Source: Chlorokybus atmophyticus (lineage: Eukaryota > Streptophyta > Chlorokybophyceae > Chlorokybales > Chlorokybaceae). Taken from it: a stretch of 64,000 nt of DNA. Of this stretch, positions 54,261 to 64,000 are shown piece after piece; within the stretch, counting starts at the first letter, position 1; each line of letters starts with the position of its first letter. The DNA is taken from NCBI GenBank assembly GCA_009103225.1, contig RHPI01003491.1:26601-90600 (forward strand), written 5' to 3'. The notes below the pieces were generated by a model. The model was given only the letters and a program-made list of their open reading frames with translations. It did no database searches and was not told where the DNA came from. Both the position numbers and the translations under genes were made by a program.

Positions 54261-56240
54261 GTGTCCTTCGAGGATCTCGAACACTTGGCTGGGGGGTGGG
54301 CTGATCGCGTAGCCGACACCAAGGCAGCTCACACAGCCCTCGAGGTGGTCCACATGGAGGAGCAAGCAGCAGTGACAGTGGAGGACATTCCCGTGGTCGC
54401 CAATGCAACCTCCTGGGACCATGCCATTGGCCCGTTGGCCACAGAAGACACTCGAGAGAAGCTGGAAACTCTCCTCAACAAATGGAGGAGCCAATTCAGC
54501 TTCAATGTGAAGGAATTAGGGACGTGCTCAGTGTACCAGACGGACATCGAGCTGGTGGACACTGAGCCGGTGTTCCGGCGACAATACATGCTCTCCAAGT
54601 TGGAAGAGGACCTGGTGGAACAAAGATGTAAGGCGCTGCTTGATGCAGGCTTATCGAAGAGTCCACATTGGACTTCGCAGCAGCAACTGTCATGCCACTG
54701 AAGAAGGATTCAGCAGGCAACTGGACAGAACGACGCATGTGTGGCGACTATCGCCCCCTCAACAACAAGACCAAGCAAGACAGGTACCCCATGCCCACAG
54801 CGGAGGGTATCTTTGATGATGTGGGAGACTGGACCGTCTTCAGCATCCTGGACATGCGTCAAGGGTACAACCAAATTGCCATTAAGGACGAGGACAAGCA
54901 CAAGACATCCTACTGGGGCAACCGACAGTTGTACCAATGGAAGGTAATGCCGTTCGGGCTGCAGAACGCCCCTGCCAAGTTGCAACGCGTCATGGACAAG
55001 GCCTTAAATGGGCTGGACTGCGCGCGGTGCTACATCGATGACATCCTCATCTTCAGCCGCAGCAGCGAGGAGCATCTTCAGCACATCGAAGCGGTGCTGG
55101 AACGACTCAAAGGAGTGGGGATGACCGTACACCCCGACAAGTGTACCTTCTTCACCCACAAGGTGCCATACTTAGGGCACATGATTGTGCCCCATGGTGT
55201 GTATGTGCAGCAGGCAAAAGTAGAGGCTCTGGCAGCTATCCCTGCCCCGACAGACCTCACACGTCTGCGCGCTTCCTTGGGACTTGCCAACTACTATCGC
55301 CGGTTCGTGAAGGACTTCGCGAAGATCGCCAGGCCCCTCAATGAGCTACTGAAGAAGGAGGTGGAGTTCGCATGGCTTGAGCCGCAACAGCAGGCCTTCA
55401 AGGAGCTGAAGAGCAGGCTCACCAGCGCTCCCATCCTTCAACGTCCAGACTACGCCAAGCCTTTCATCCTTCACACCGACTGGAGCAAGCTGGGGATGGG
55501 AGCGGTGCTGGTGCAGCACGATGAGAATAAGAAGGAGCGGGTGGTGTCATACGCCCGCCGAAGCAACAACAGCGCCGAGGCCAACTACAGCAGCTACGAA
55601 GGGGAGTGCCTCGCTGCAGTGTGGGCCATCTCCTTCTTCCGACCTTTCCTCTTTGGTCGACAGTTCCAACTAATCACCGATCATGAGCCCCTCAAGTGGC
55701 TGATGACCAACCAACACCTGACAGGGAAACTTGCTCGATGGGCCCTGCTGTTGCAGGAATACGACTTCGAGATCGACCACCGCGCTGGCCTCACCAACCA
55801 GGACACCGATGGCCTCAATCGCAACCCTCACCTCAGCACCAACGACGCAACTGAAGCTCGGCATGAGCTCGTCCCTGCAGCAACAGCCCCCACCATGGCA
55901 GCTATGTTTGCTGCTGCCGCGTTGCGCTCAGGGCGCAAGACCAACACCACGGCCTCAGCAATAGCAGAGGAAATTCCTGCCCTTGAGCCGACAGACCCTG
56001 CTACAACCCCACCCTTGGGAGACGCCCATGCAGCCGACATTGACGTCGATAACACAGAGGCGCCCACTGACACCAGGCAGGACATATGGCAGGACCAGCC
56101 ATCACTCTCCTTTCTTCAAAGTGGCCAGCTTCCCTCCGGCATGAGCGCTCGAGAGAAGGACCGAGTCAACCAACGCACCCGTCACTATCAATGGGCAGGT
56201 GACAAGCTGTATCGCCGCTTCCACGACGAAGACAAGGAAG
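54261..56240 (+). pseudogene. Reverse transcriptase and RNase H of the methyltransferase-bearing element
   Basis: The N-terminal part (FNVKELGTCSVYQTDIELVD) is in the methyltransferase frame. A frame change at about 54660, in DAGL, moves to the frame that stays open to 56320. The RT shows FSILDMRQGYNQIAI, PFGLQNAPAKLQRVM and the active site YIDD (55031-55042). RNase H shows FILHTDWSKLGMGAVL, an NYSSYEGECLA block and LITDHEPLKWL, keeping the Asp, Glu and Asp positions. An acidic linker precedes integrase. LQN and AKLQ in the RT differ from the usual L-T/C-N and A-T-F-Q. Confidence 0.85.
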
Positions 56241-57410
56241 TGCCGACCCGGTCACGCGCGAGGGCATCATCACTTCCCTCCACACTAAGCTTGGACACTT
56301 CGGTGTCAAGCGTATGTTAGCCTAGTGAGGGCACAATATTGGTGGTATGGACTAACAAAACAAGTGCAGGGGTTCGTCAGCCACTGCCAACAGTGTGACA
56401 TGGTGCGCGCCAGCCTCAACACGCGTAGCGCCACCTTGCACCCACTCCCCATCTCCGGTCTCTTTTACCGATGGGGACTCGACATATTGGGGGACTTGGC
56501 ACCCTCAGCGCGTGGCAACCGGTACAACCTGGTCATGATCGAGCACTTCTCCAAATGGGTGAAGCTGGTACCATTACCTGACAAGAGCAGCAGGGGGGTG
56601 TCTCAAGCCTTCCTCTCTCACGTTCTCAGCCGATTTGGCAGCTGCGCCGAGGTCGTCACTAACCAAGGTACTGAGTTCAGAGGGGAATTCGACACCCTCT
56701 TGGACAAATGTTACATCGACCACCGCCGTACCTCGCGCGATCACCCTCAAGCCGACGGCCTCGCCGAGCGTACAGTACAGACCATCAAGAAGGCACTCCG
56801 CAAGTACGTGCTGGAGTACGAAAAGAACACTTGGGATGATCACCTCCCGTGGGTGGCCCTCGGATATCGATTGTCAAAGCAGGCGGCTCTGCGGGAGTAC
56901 AGCCCGTACTACCTGCTGTTCGGGCGACCACCATTGCTCCCCTTCCGTGCGCAGCAGGAGGTGGATCGCGTCGTGAACAACCTCGACGACCCTGACTGGA
57001 TGCACCACGACATCACCACGCACGCCGCGCTTTTCGAGCGCACCGTCCCCATGGCCTTCAACAACGTGCGTATCGCGCAGCATCGCGACACGCTGCGCTA
57101 CGAGCGCGTACGCAGCGGCTTCTACCAGGAGCGCCAACGGCGGTTCCAAGCGGGGGACTTTGCGTATCGCATGGCGGCCACCAAAGACACGCTTAACACC
57201 TCCGTAAGCCGCACCGTCTACAAGGTACTCAAAGTGTACCCCACAGGGGTGCTGGACCTCCTTGGTCAAAACGGAGAGAGGTTGAAGGACAACATGGTGA
57301 ACTGTGCGCCATGTCACCTTCCTTATGTAGCCGGCTTCGGGCGTATCCAGCACCCTCGTCCCGCGCGCAGCACACGCTGGGAACGCGGCGGCAGCGCCGA
57401 CGATGACGCA
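56241..57410 (+). pseudogene. Integrase of the methyltransferase-bearing element
   Basis: The zinc-binding region is spread over frame changes at about 56245 and 56320: HTKLGHFGVKRM in one frame, then QYWWYGLTKQVQGFVSHCQQC in the next. The core then stays open. The first Asp is present (GLDILG, 56481-56483). The second catalytic position reads TNQGTEF, with Asn (AAC at 56661-56663) where family members have Asp. The Glu is present (LAERTVQTIKK, 56766-56768). Loss of the second Asp would abolish strand transfer. The C-terminal part has FQAGDFAYRM and YKVLKVYPTGVLDLLG, matching the usual GPY/F region in position. Confidence 0.85.
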
Positions 57411-57542
57411 CTCATGATGCTCTGCGATGGCTGCAACAAGGGCCTGCATTGCTACTGCCTGGAGCCACCTCTTGACGCAATACCTATGGAGGAGTATTGG
57501 TGCGACGATTGTCGCACCAACGGCCCTCCTCACTTGCGCTAG
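57411..57542 (+). CDS. C-terminal PHD finger of the methyltransferase-bearing element
   Basis: After integrase the same open frame (56325-57542) encodes LMMLCDGCNKGLHCYCLEPP, followed by PMEEYWCDDC. The spacing C-x2-C-x4-H-x2-C, then C-x2-C after a WC, is that of a PHD finger. The LCDGC, LEPPL and W-C-x-x-C features are those of fingers that read the histone H3 tail. The first Cys pair expected upstream may be CAPC at about 57304-57315, though the spacing to the next Cys is longer than usual. The finger stands where chromoviruses have a chromodomain, so a role in choosing integration sites is a reasonable inference. It ends in TAG. Confidence 0.8.
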   Translation, partial: LMMLCDGCNKGLHCYCLEPPLDAIPMEEYWCDDCRTNGPPHLR

Positions 57543-57838
57543 CAGCTGAGCTCTGGAGCTGGAACCTCCCCCAGAGCCCAGGGGGGGTGGCTTGCTGACT
57601 TTGTGTGCTACAGCACAGCATGTATACTAGGGAGAACACCGACTCCACCTGCCGGTACTACCCAGCAGCAGCAGACCAGCTGCACAGAGCACTTGTCACC
57701 ATGAGGGTTGGGTCATCTTTTGCTTTTTTTACTTTTTGCTGCACGTTGCACAGGTGGCGCAGCAGCATGTCCAGCACGGCATGGCTGTCCATGCAGCTGT
57801 CCGAGACAGCGTGACCCTCGACTCTCCTCGACCCGACA
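57543..57838 (+). other. 3' end of the methyltransferase-bearing element
   Basis: A run of seven G (57581-57587) that could be the polypurine tract is followed by TGGCTTGC and about 250 bases ending CCCGACA. No gene is present. If it is the 3' LTR it is much shorter than, and unlike, the putative 5' LTR. Confidence 0.4.
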
Positions 57839-57842
57839 GACT

Positions 57843-59460
57843 GGTGCCTCCGTCAGCGCCTTCTTCAACGCAGCAAATGCATGTTTTTCTGTTGCTGACC
57901 AGCTCCAAGGCTTTCCCTTCTTGAGTAGGGCAGTCAAGGGAGCAGCTATGCGCGAAAACCCCATGATGAACTTGCGATAATACCCCGCAAGGCCTAAAAC
58001 GGACATCACCTCCTTTACGTTGGTCGGGGAAGCCCACTCGCGCACCACCTGGCCTTTGTTGAGGTACGGCTTCATGCAACACGATGCCTTCATGCAACAC
58101 GATGTGGCCTAGGTACTCCACCTCTCGAAGCAAGAACTTGCACTTTTGTAGCTGGGCGTACAACTTGTGTTCGCGCAAACGCTGCAACACGCGCCGTAGA
58201 AGTGCCACGTGCTCCTCATTTGTCTTCGCGTTCACCAAATTGTCGTTGTGGTACACGAGGACTCCCTTACCAATTAAGTCAGCAAAATGGCTGTTCGTTA
58301 GCGTTTGAAATGTTGCCGGCGCGTTTGTAAGCCCGAAGGACATAACCAACCACTCGTAGTGCCCATGACGTGTGTTAAAAGCTGTTTTCTCCACATCCTC
58401 GGGCGCGATGCGGATTTGGTGATAACGTTCAGAAAGATCAAGTGTTGTGAAGTACTGCGCACCTTGCAATTGCTCCAGCAACTCGTCAATACGTGGGAGT
58501 GGAAAGCAATTCCTTTTTGTGATGTTGTTAAGAGCTCGGTAGTCGACGCACATGCGCAAGCTCCCGTTCTTCTTTCGTACAAACAAAATAGGTGCACCAT
58601 AAGGGGACTTACTAGGCCTGATGTAGCCTCTTTTCAACAAGTCCGCCACCTGCCTCTTGGCCTCTTCCAGCTCCAAAGGTGACAGCTTGTATACGGGTCG
58701 ATACGGTGGCTTGTGCACGCCCTCAATCAGCTCCACACGGTGGTCTACGCTCCGTGGAGGTGGTAGACCAGATGGAAGTCCGTCCACCATGATATCTTAG
58801 TATTCTTTAACAAGTTTACACACCTCGGGGTCCATCGTAGCCGTCTTAACATCGTCACTCAGCTCTGGTGCTGACTTTGCAGTGTTTTCGCGCACCACGC
58901 ACAACCATGCAGCCTTTGCCTTCCGTGGAGACAATAACTTCCTCAATTGCACATAAAAGATTTGATGAATTGTCGTACCACCTTGAATGGACTCTCCACC
59001 GTTTTATTCAATGGTGAGCACGCGCTTCCTCCAATTGATGGATGGATTATGTTGCCATAGCCACAGTAGTCCCAAAATCCCGTCAAACCCGTTCCGTAGG
59101 GTGATGCAGCAAAATCGCATGTTCACCTTTATCTTTCCAATGCGAACGCACAACTCTTTGGTCATTAACGCAGCGCCATTACCTCTAGAGAGTGGCCATC
59201 AGCGAGCTTCACTTCACCTTTTCGTATTAACAAAAGCCAACCATAACGCCGCGCAATATCTCTACTCATAAAGTTGTTTGGCACCGCTATCAATCATGAG
59301 CTTACACTCTCTCCATCAACCTTGGTCATTGCAATTGTGTGCTCGAAGCCCGAAGTACTTTGTTGTCTCCTCTTTTGCATAACTTACCACCGTTGGCGCG
59401 TTCATAGCCATCTTCTCTTGCTTCCTTGATGGAAATGTCACAGCATCCGTTCGTGCATGA
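57843..59460 (-). pseudogene. RNase H, reverse transcriptase and protease remnant, older chromovirus copy B
   Basis: The minus strand reads the reverse transcriptase clearly (YRALNNITKRNCFPLPRIDE, SFGLTNAPATFQTL). The catalytic YLDD has become YHND (near 58251), so it is dead. A short duplication, ATGCAACACGATGCCTTC-like, breaks the frame near 58080. The protease region (58990-59320) has small deletions. Confidence 0.8.
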
Positions 59461-59494
59461 GGCTCCTTCCTATCCCCAACAGTAGCCTCCTCAC

Positions 59495-60523
59495 CTACTG
59501 AGGAAAGTCGTTTTCCTGCTCCACGCCATTTTGCTCCATGGTGTTGACGCGACGATCACGGCGAGGGTTGCCATCCGGTGTTGGCCTTTGCGTGCTTTGT
59601 TTGGGGCATTCGTACGCCAATAGCTCAGTCGACCCACACGCATAACACTTGCGCACACCTATACCTCTTTCACCACGTCCGCCGTGCTTCGCCTCACTTC
59701 CATGCGTGTGTATGGCACCCACCTCCATTGGTGCAAGCCCAGAGTCAGCTCCACCTCTATTGGCAAGCGCTAAACTTGGTTCTCCTCGTCTCCATGCATG
59801 CTGAAAGCCTCCCCGGGGCTGATCACCATGCCTTTGCCTCCAGTCAGTGTTTCTTGCGGTGGACTTGAAGTACAGTGCGTCGAGACGCTCCGCGATGCGT
59901 ATAGCCTCCGCGAGTGTCTGCGGTTCCTGTAGCTCCACTTTTTTATGCCCCCAAGGTTTTAAACCACGTGTATACCTGTCCAGCTGCTCCTCCTCGGTCA
60001 TATTGGGTATGGACATCACCAATCGCTGAAACGCAGCCGTGTACGCCATCACCGACCCCATTTGCACAAGGGCTGCAAGTTTGTCACGTGCGGCCTTCAC
60101 GCTCTCAACGGGAACAAATTGATGCCTGACCTCCAGTGCCAACTCTTCCATGGTGGTCAATGGCAGTGTCATCCCACTTGCAACACGCGTACAACGATGT
60201 CTCCACCAAACAAGTGCTGCACCTTCAAGTAATGTCGCTGCGACCTCCACGTGCAGATGCGTAGGCACCTCCGGGAGCTTCAACCAAGACGATACTTGGA
60301 AAATCCATTCATCTACTGCATCTCCATCACATTGACCCTTGAATGGCTTGGGCTTTAGCACCTTCACATGCACGCGCGAGCTTGATGCCATGGGAACTTG
60401 TACACGCGCCATTGCATGCTCATACGCCTCGCGTTGTGCTTGTGCCGCCGCTTGAGTGTGATGAAGCTCTTCCCTCAATGCTAAGATGGCAGCTTGAAGC
60501 TCTTCCATGCGAGCATCCTCCAT
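59495..60523 (-). pseudogene. gag: Gag of the older chromovirus, copy B
   Basis: The frame is uninterrupted over about 342 residues. The zinc knuckle reads CYACGSTELLAYEC: the zinc-binding His is replaced by Leu, so the knuckle should not bind zinc. Otherwise it is close to the young Gag. Confidence 0.8.
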
Positions 60524-60617
60524 CTCCACTAACACACTACACTCCGCTTCCGAATGAAAAGTGTAAACGCCTACACACTTCCTCTTGCACCTTCATAAAC
60601 CGTGCTCCGATACCAGT

Positions 60618-61284
60618 TGTCACGGTGCTCGTGCCTTGTCACTTGTGAGTTGGTCCAATCAACAACCCTCTCACAAAGACACGGTATTCACACCGGAACC
60701 TTGCCCCCTCTGCCAAGCACACACGCGCGCCCCGCCACTCGCGTACGCACGCACATGCGTTCCAAGCTACACACCGACTTGTGTAGTGCCTTGGATCGTC
60801 ACAAGCAAGCATATACCAGTGGGCACACGCTAGCAACCCCTGCTAACCACCACCAAGCTTGCACACCAGAAACTAGGGGGAGCTAAAGGTTGTATTGCAA
60901 ATTGTAGAATGTCACTTTTATACCTACCAGTCTGCACGTGCTACTGTCTAGACGATTCTAGCGCTAGACGGAACTAGAAGCTAAGATATTTTTGCAGACT
61001 CTTGTAGTACACTTCTAGACCTTTCCGACGCACCAAAGATCTCCTCATTTGCTGCTCATATGGTCAAGTTATACTACTTGGCGCCAGGCCCTTCCAGAAA
61101 TCTGGTCGAGCCCTTCTCGACTGGCCCTCCGTTTTCTGAAGTCTTCCAGACTGGCCCTGGGCCGGTCGATATCTGCGGCAGACTCCCAACTCGCCGGTAA
61201 CGTCGCAGTCATGAAAAACATGATACCTCACAAATAAGGCCTAAATGGCCATGAAAATCACGACATTTAGCCTTGACTATTACA
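60618..61284 (-). repeat. 5' LTR of the older chromovirus, copy B
   Basis: 667 bp, TGTCACGG to CTATTACA on the plus strand, next to the tRNA-Met-type primer site (about 60603-60615). Confidence 0.85.
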
Positions 61285-61285
61285 G

Positions 61286-61870
61286 CTGTGGGGAGATCCT
61301 CCGAACCTGCTTGAGCAGGCGAAACTGGGACTGGCAGTACGGGCCTGCGAGGGGGGGCTGGTTGTCGGCATTCAGTTGGAGCAGCCGGCCTGCGCGCCTG
61401 CAGCTAAGGGCACGCTTCTCTGTCGTGGCCTTCCTGTGCACAGTTGAAGCAGGTGAGAGGGGATTTCGGTGTGAGAACCGTGACAATGGTCTCGCACGCA
61501 ACGCCTAACTTCTTGTAAGTGAAGTGCGGCTTCTTGGGAAGCGTGCACCCGGGGATGGGAAGGAATAAAAACCGGCAGCCAGAGTGGAGAAGAGTGCAAC
61601 ATTTGATGACGAAAGCATGGTGCGACCAAGCTCACCATAGCTGCGCAGCGCCTCTTTAAGAAAAGGCTCAACCATCTCCGTAGCCCCAAGAAAAGAGACC
61701 CAGCCCCGCACTCAGCCCGTGCTGCGTCCCGGAGAACACGCACTGGCTGTTCGTGGAAGGATGGAAGAGAGCGTGTGTCTGCTCTTGACAGGATTTCAAA
61801 GCAAGCCGTAGGGAGAATGGAGATTACAGTGAACTCCCCGCGTAGTACATCATGGATAGAGAAGATCATG
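61286..61870 (-). pseudogene. Zinc-knuckle (CCHC) gene remnant, copy B
   Basis: Counterpart of 25180-25750, with the same knuckle CFNCAQEGHDREAC and the same following TAG. It has further single-base differences, including a lost base near 61712 that shifts one of the frames. Confidence 0.5.
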
Positions 61871-63340
61871 GAGCTGCCATAACCAGCCGTGCACGCAATG
61901 TAACCATGTAATCCGGACAGATGTAACCAAGGCTAGAGATGGTGTAAATGGGAAGATAAAAATTATGCAGGAAGCACGCATATGTGTATGCCACATGTCT
62001 ACGTGCGCATTTAACAGTGAGAATCTAGCCATGCTAGAAGCATCATGTAGCATAGCAGCAGCGACGGAATCAGGTGAGTTATGTATTACTGCGCAAATTA
62101 CATCTGTGCGGAGGCAGAAGAGGGGGAGGAGGATGGTGGTTCAGCTTCTGGAGGTGCAAAAGGCTTGATCGGACTGAGCGGAGGCGAGGATCGCCCTCCA
62201 TTCAGGCAGGAGCAGGCGGACGGGGGAGAGAAGAGAGATTTCCTTCCATGGGGGTAGGGGAAGGGGTGCAGAGGGAGAGGGGAGGCGAGGGACAGGTGGA
62301 GGGAGATTAGAAGACATCTAGGGCATCTACGCCCACCAAAGAAGCAGCAGGCTGCACTGCAGCTCCCTGTCCAACTGAGTGACGAATATAGCTTGGTCAA
62401 CGCCTGGTGCGACGGAAAAAGTCAAAGAAAGGACGAGGAGGGAGAGCGCAGGAGGCCTGGCATTAGCCAGTAGCCATACCCTCCTCCCCCGAGTGAAGAG
62501 ACCGCAGAGGACGCGAAGGGGGAAGAAGATCGCCGCCGCCCGCCAGCACCCAAGCCATGCAAGCATGCATACACGCACGGTGTGCTGAGTGCTCCTACTA
62601 TAAGCCTTCATGCACAAATGATCTTAATTAATTATTAAGAGACCCACCGTAATGATTGTGTATACATAACGGTAGTTTACTTGCTGAGCTAGTATTTGTT
62701 GATGACTGCGTGTGTGCAAGTATCAAGTGTCATATCCTATCATGCGCAACGCAATCGCGCAACTTCAATACAACCACATACATGTGTTCACTCGTGCTAC
62801 AAATGATTGAACATATGCATATTGTGCAGAGTTAATATATTTGCACAATACATTACACAACATGTTTGCTATGCAGCGGATATACCGATTGACTCAATCC
62901 GTATAACCGCACACATTTTGGAGACTGGTGACTGGTGACTGCACGTGATACATCGAAAGTATCATGCAAATATTCATGGCACATATGAAGAACCCAACCA
63001 TGCGCAATACTGTAAGTGTGGACTAGAGCACACTCAAGGTGCACTTGATAAAGGCTTCACTCAAGAGAGCTCATGCATGTAAGTTGTCCGTTATTAACGA
63101 GCTAATCATCGTTGATGTGAGTCACATTAACATAAAACATAACATAACATATTAGGTCAACTGGAAATATTTTATCAAATCGGTAATCTTTGCTGCATCG
63201 AAGATGACAATGCTGATAGTTAGCAGAATTGCACTGTACAATTAATGTTATAGTACAATGTCTATATGACAGTTGATACCATATCCACCCATTTTTGCAA
63301 ACGACGACGTCATTCAAGTTGCTATTCGCTATCAACGGTT
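61871..63340. other. GA-rich then AT-rich intergenic, unit B
   Basis: Counterpart of 25751-27235. No gene recognised. Confidence 0.5.
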
Positions 63341-63426
63341 GATGCTTATCACATCAATGCAACAACAGCTACTCGCCGTAACACTGATACGGCGAGAAGC
63401 TGTTGTTGCATTAGTGTGATAAGCAT
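63341..63426. repeat. Simple 86-nt hairpin, unit B
   Basis: GATGCTTATCACATCAATGC and onward pairs with the arm ending GTGATAAGCAT around an ACACTGA loop. It lacks the extra arm seen in A. Confidence 0.85.
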
Positions 63427-64000
63427 GAATCCACATTGCTCAAAAATGTTTGCTTTTCAAATTGTAAGCAAAATCGAATTGTGTAATTTATCATGCTCAC
63501 ATGCGAGTCGCATCCAAGGTTATTCGCCAGGGTTTAAAAACATATAATGTATATGAGGGATGTTACTACCATAGCTCAATGGTCTGCGCTATAACACATT
63601 GTTGCGTGAGAGGGCAGATTGGAGAACGTCATGTACTTATTAGCAAATAACAACGGTATGTTCATCCCATGAATTGATGACAAAGCTGCAGTACACGGAA
63701 TCGTTAAATTCTCGTCGCTGAACCATACCAGTTCAACATTTAACTTGCAGCAATTGACATGTGTGATTTTGCAACCTTACCATATTTATCAAAGCAACCA
63801 CATTTAAAAAGTGTTATGCGAGCCGCATCATCATAGTGTCTTCTCGGATCTTTATGCAAGCGAGTATACTTATGCTGTGTTGAGATTGTTCTATAATGTA
63901 CAATTAGCCACTCTTGGATCTATATATTGCCACCCTTGTAAGTTCATCATGTGTATCATTTTCATATGCTTACAAGCCTACAAACAAAGGAAGCCCTCCC
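63427..64000. other. AT-rich end of unit B
   Basis: No gene. The last bases are the same as those just before the gap at 27946. Confidence 0.5.

Larger units (their letters stand above)
47604..57838 (+). mobile_element. Ty3/gypsy-type element carrying a DNA methyltransferase and a PHD finger (decayed copy)
   Basis: The 10,235-bp insertion starts TG and ends CA, and is flanked by GACT on both sides (47600-47603 and 57839-57842). The target can be read uninterrupted in the young element (near 19537). Coding order is Gag, a region of unknown function, protease, C5 DNA methyltransferase, reverse transcriptase, RNase H, integrase, PHD finger. Several stops and at least five frame changes show it is dead. 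The 5' end looks like an LTR (TATAAGTAG box, TG start, a CA end near 48213). The 3' end (57588-57838, after a run of seven G) does not match it, so the LTR pair is not established. Confidence 0.85.
45058..61284 (-). mobile_element. Older chromodomain Ty3/gypsy element, copy B, split by the methyltransferase-bearing element
   Basis: LTRs at 45058-45728 and 60618-61284, flanked by GCAGT and GCTGT. Internal sequence lies at 45729-47603 (integrase to RNase H) and 57839-60617 (RNase H to Gag). Unlike copy A, it retains the reverse transcriptase region. The 10.2-kb insertion interrupts it in RNase H coding sequence. Confidence 0.85.

Noticed and set aside
1-64000. CRISPR arrays, operons or bacterial-type signals
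   Set aside because: The window is clearly eukaryotic; the repeats are tandem, LTR or microsatellite types without regular spacers.

Overview
This is a eukaryotic nuclear window, most likely from a green alga. The evidence is GT-AG introns of roughly 85 to 175 bases, a secreted protein with plant-type leucine-rich repeats (LRRs) encoded by 72-nt phase-2 exons, and chromodomain Ty3/gypsy elements with an initiator-tRNA-Met-type primer site. It also carries a Ty3/gypsy element encoding a DNA methyltransferase, a kind of element I recall being reported from streptophyte (charophyte) algae. A streptophyte alga is my best guess, held loosely.

The window consists of two head-to-tail copies of one segment. 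Unit A is about 3040-27945 and unit B about 28820-64000, separated by a 343-base N gap and about 530 bases of other sequence. Each unit has, in order: a promoter and LRR gene; further Cys- and Pro-rich possible exons; a Pro-rich minus-strand gene; a small tRNA-like or TRIM-like repeat; an inverted solo LTR; an old chromovirus copy; and an AT-rich flank with a zinc-knuckle gene remnant. To the left of unit A are the 3' end of an unidentified spliced gene, short tandem repeats and a diverged LTR remnant.

The two units differ mainly by mobile DNA. In A, a young chromovirus (16974-23022, TSD ACCTT, LTRs differing at about three of 672 bases) sits inside its older, internally deleted relative. In B, a 4.2-kb CACTA-type DNA transposon (33833-38007, TSD ACA) is inserted at a site that is empty in A. 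Also in B, a 10.2-kb element (47604-57838) is inserted in the old chromovirus.

The 10.2-kb element is the most notable object. It encodes Gag with two CCHC knuckles, a region of unknown function, an aspartic protease, a C5 cytosine DNA methyltransferase domain, reverse transcriptase, RNase H, integrase and a C-terminal PHD finger. It is a dead copy with in-frame stops, frameshifts and substitutions at catalytic positions. Its order suggests an element that carried both a DNA-methylation writer and a chromatin reader.

The A/B duplication may be a genuine tandem duplication or two haplotypes joined in assembly. Single-base Ns beside short misplaced duplications at 29518 and 32165 show that at least some joins are unreliable.
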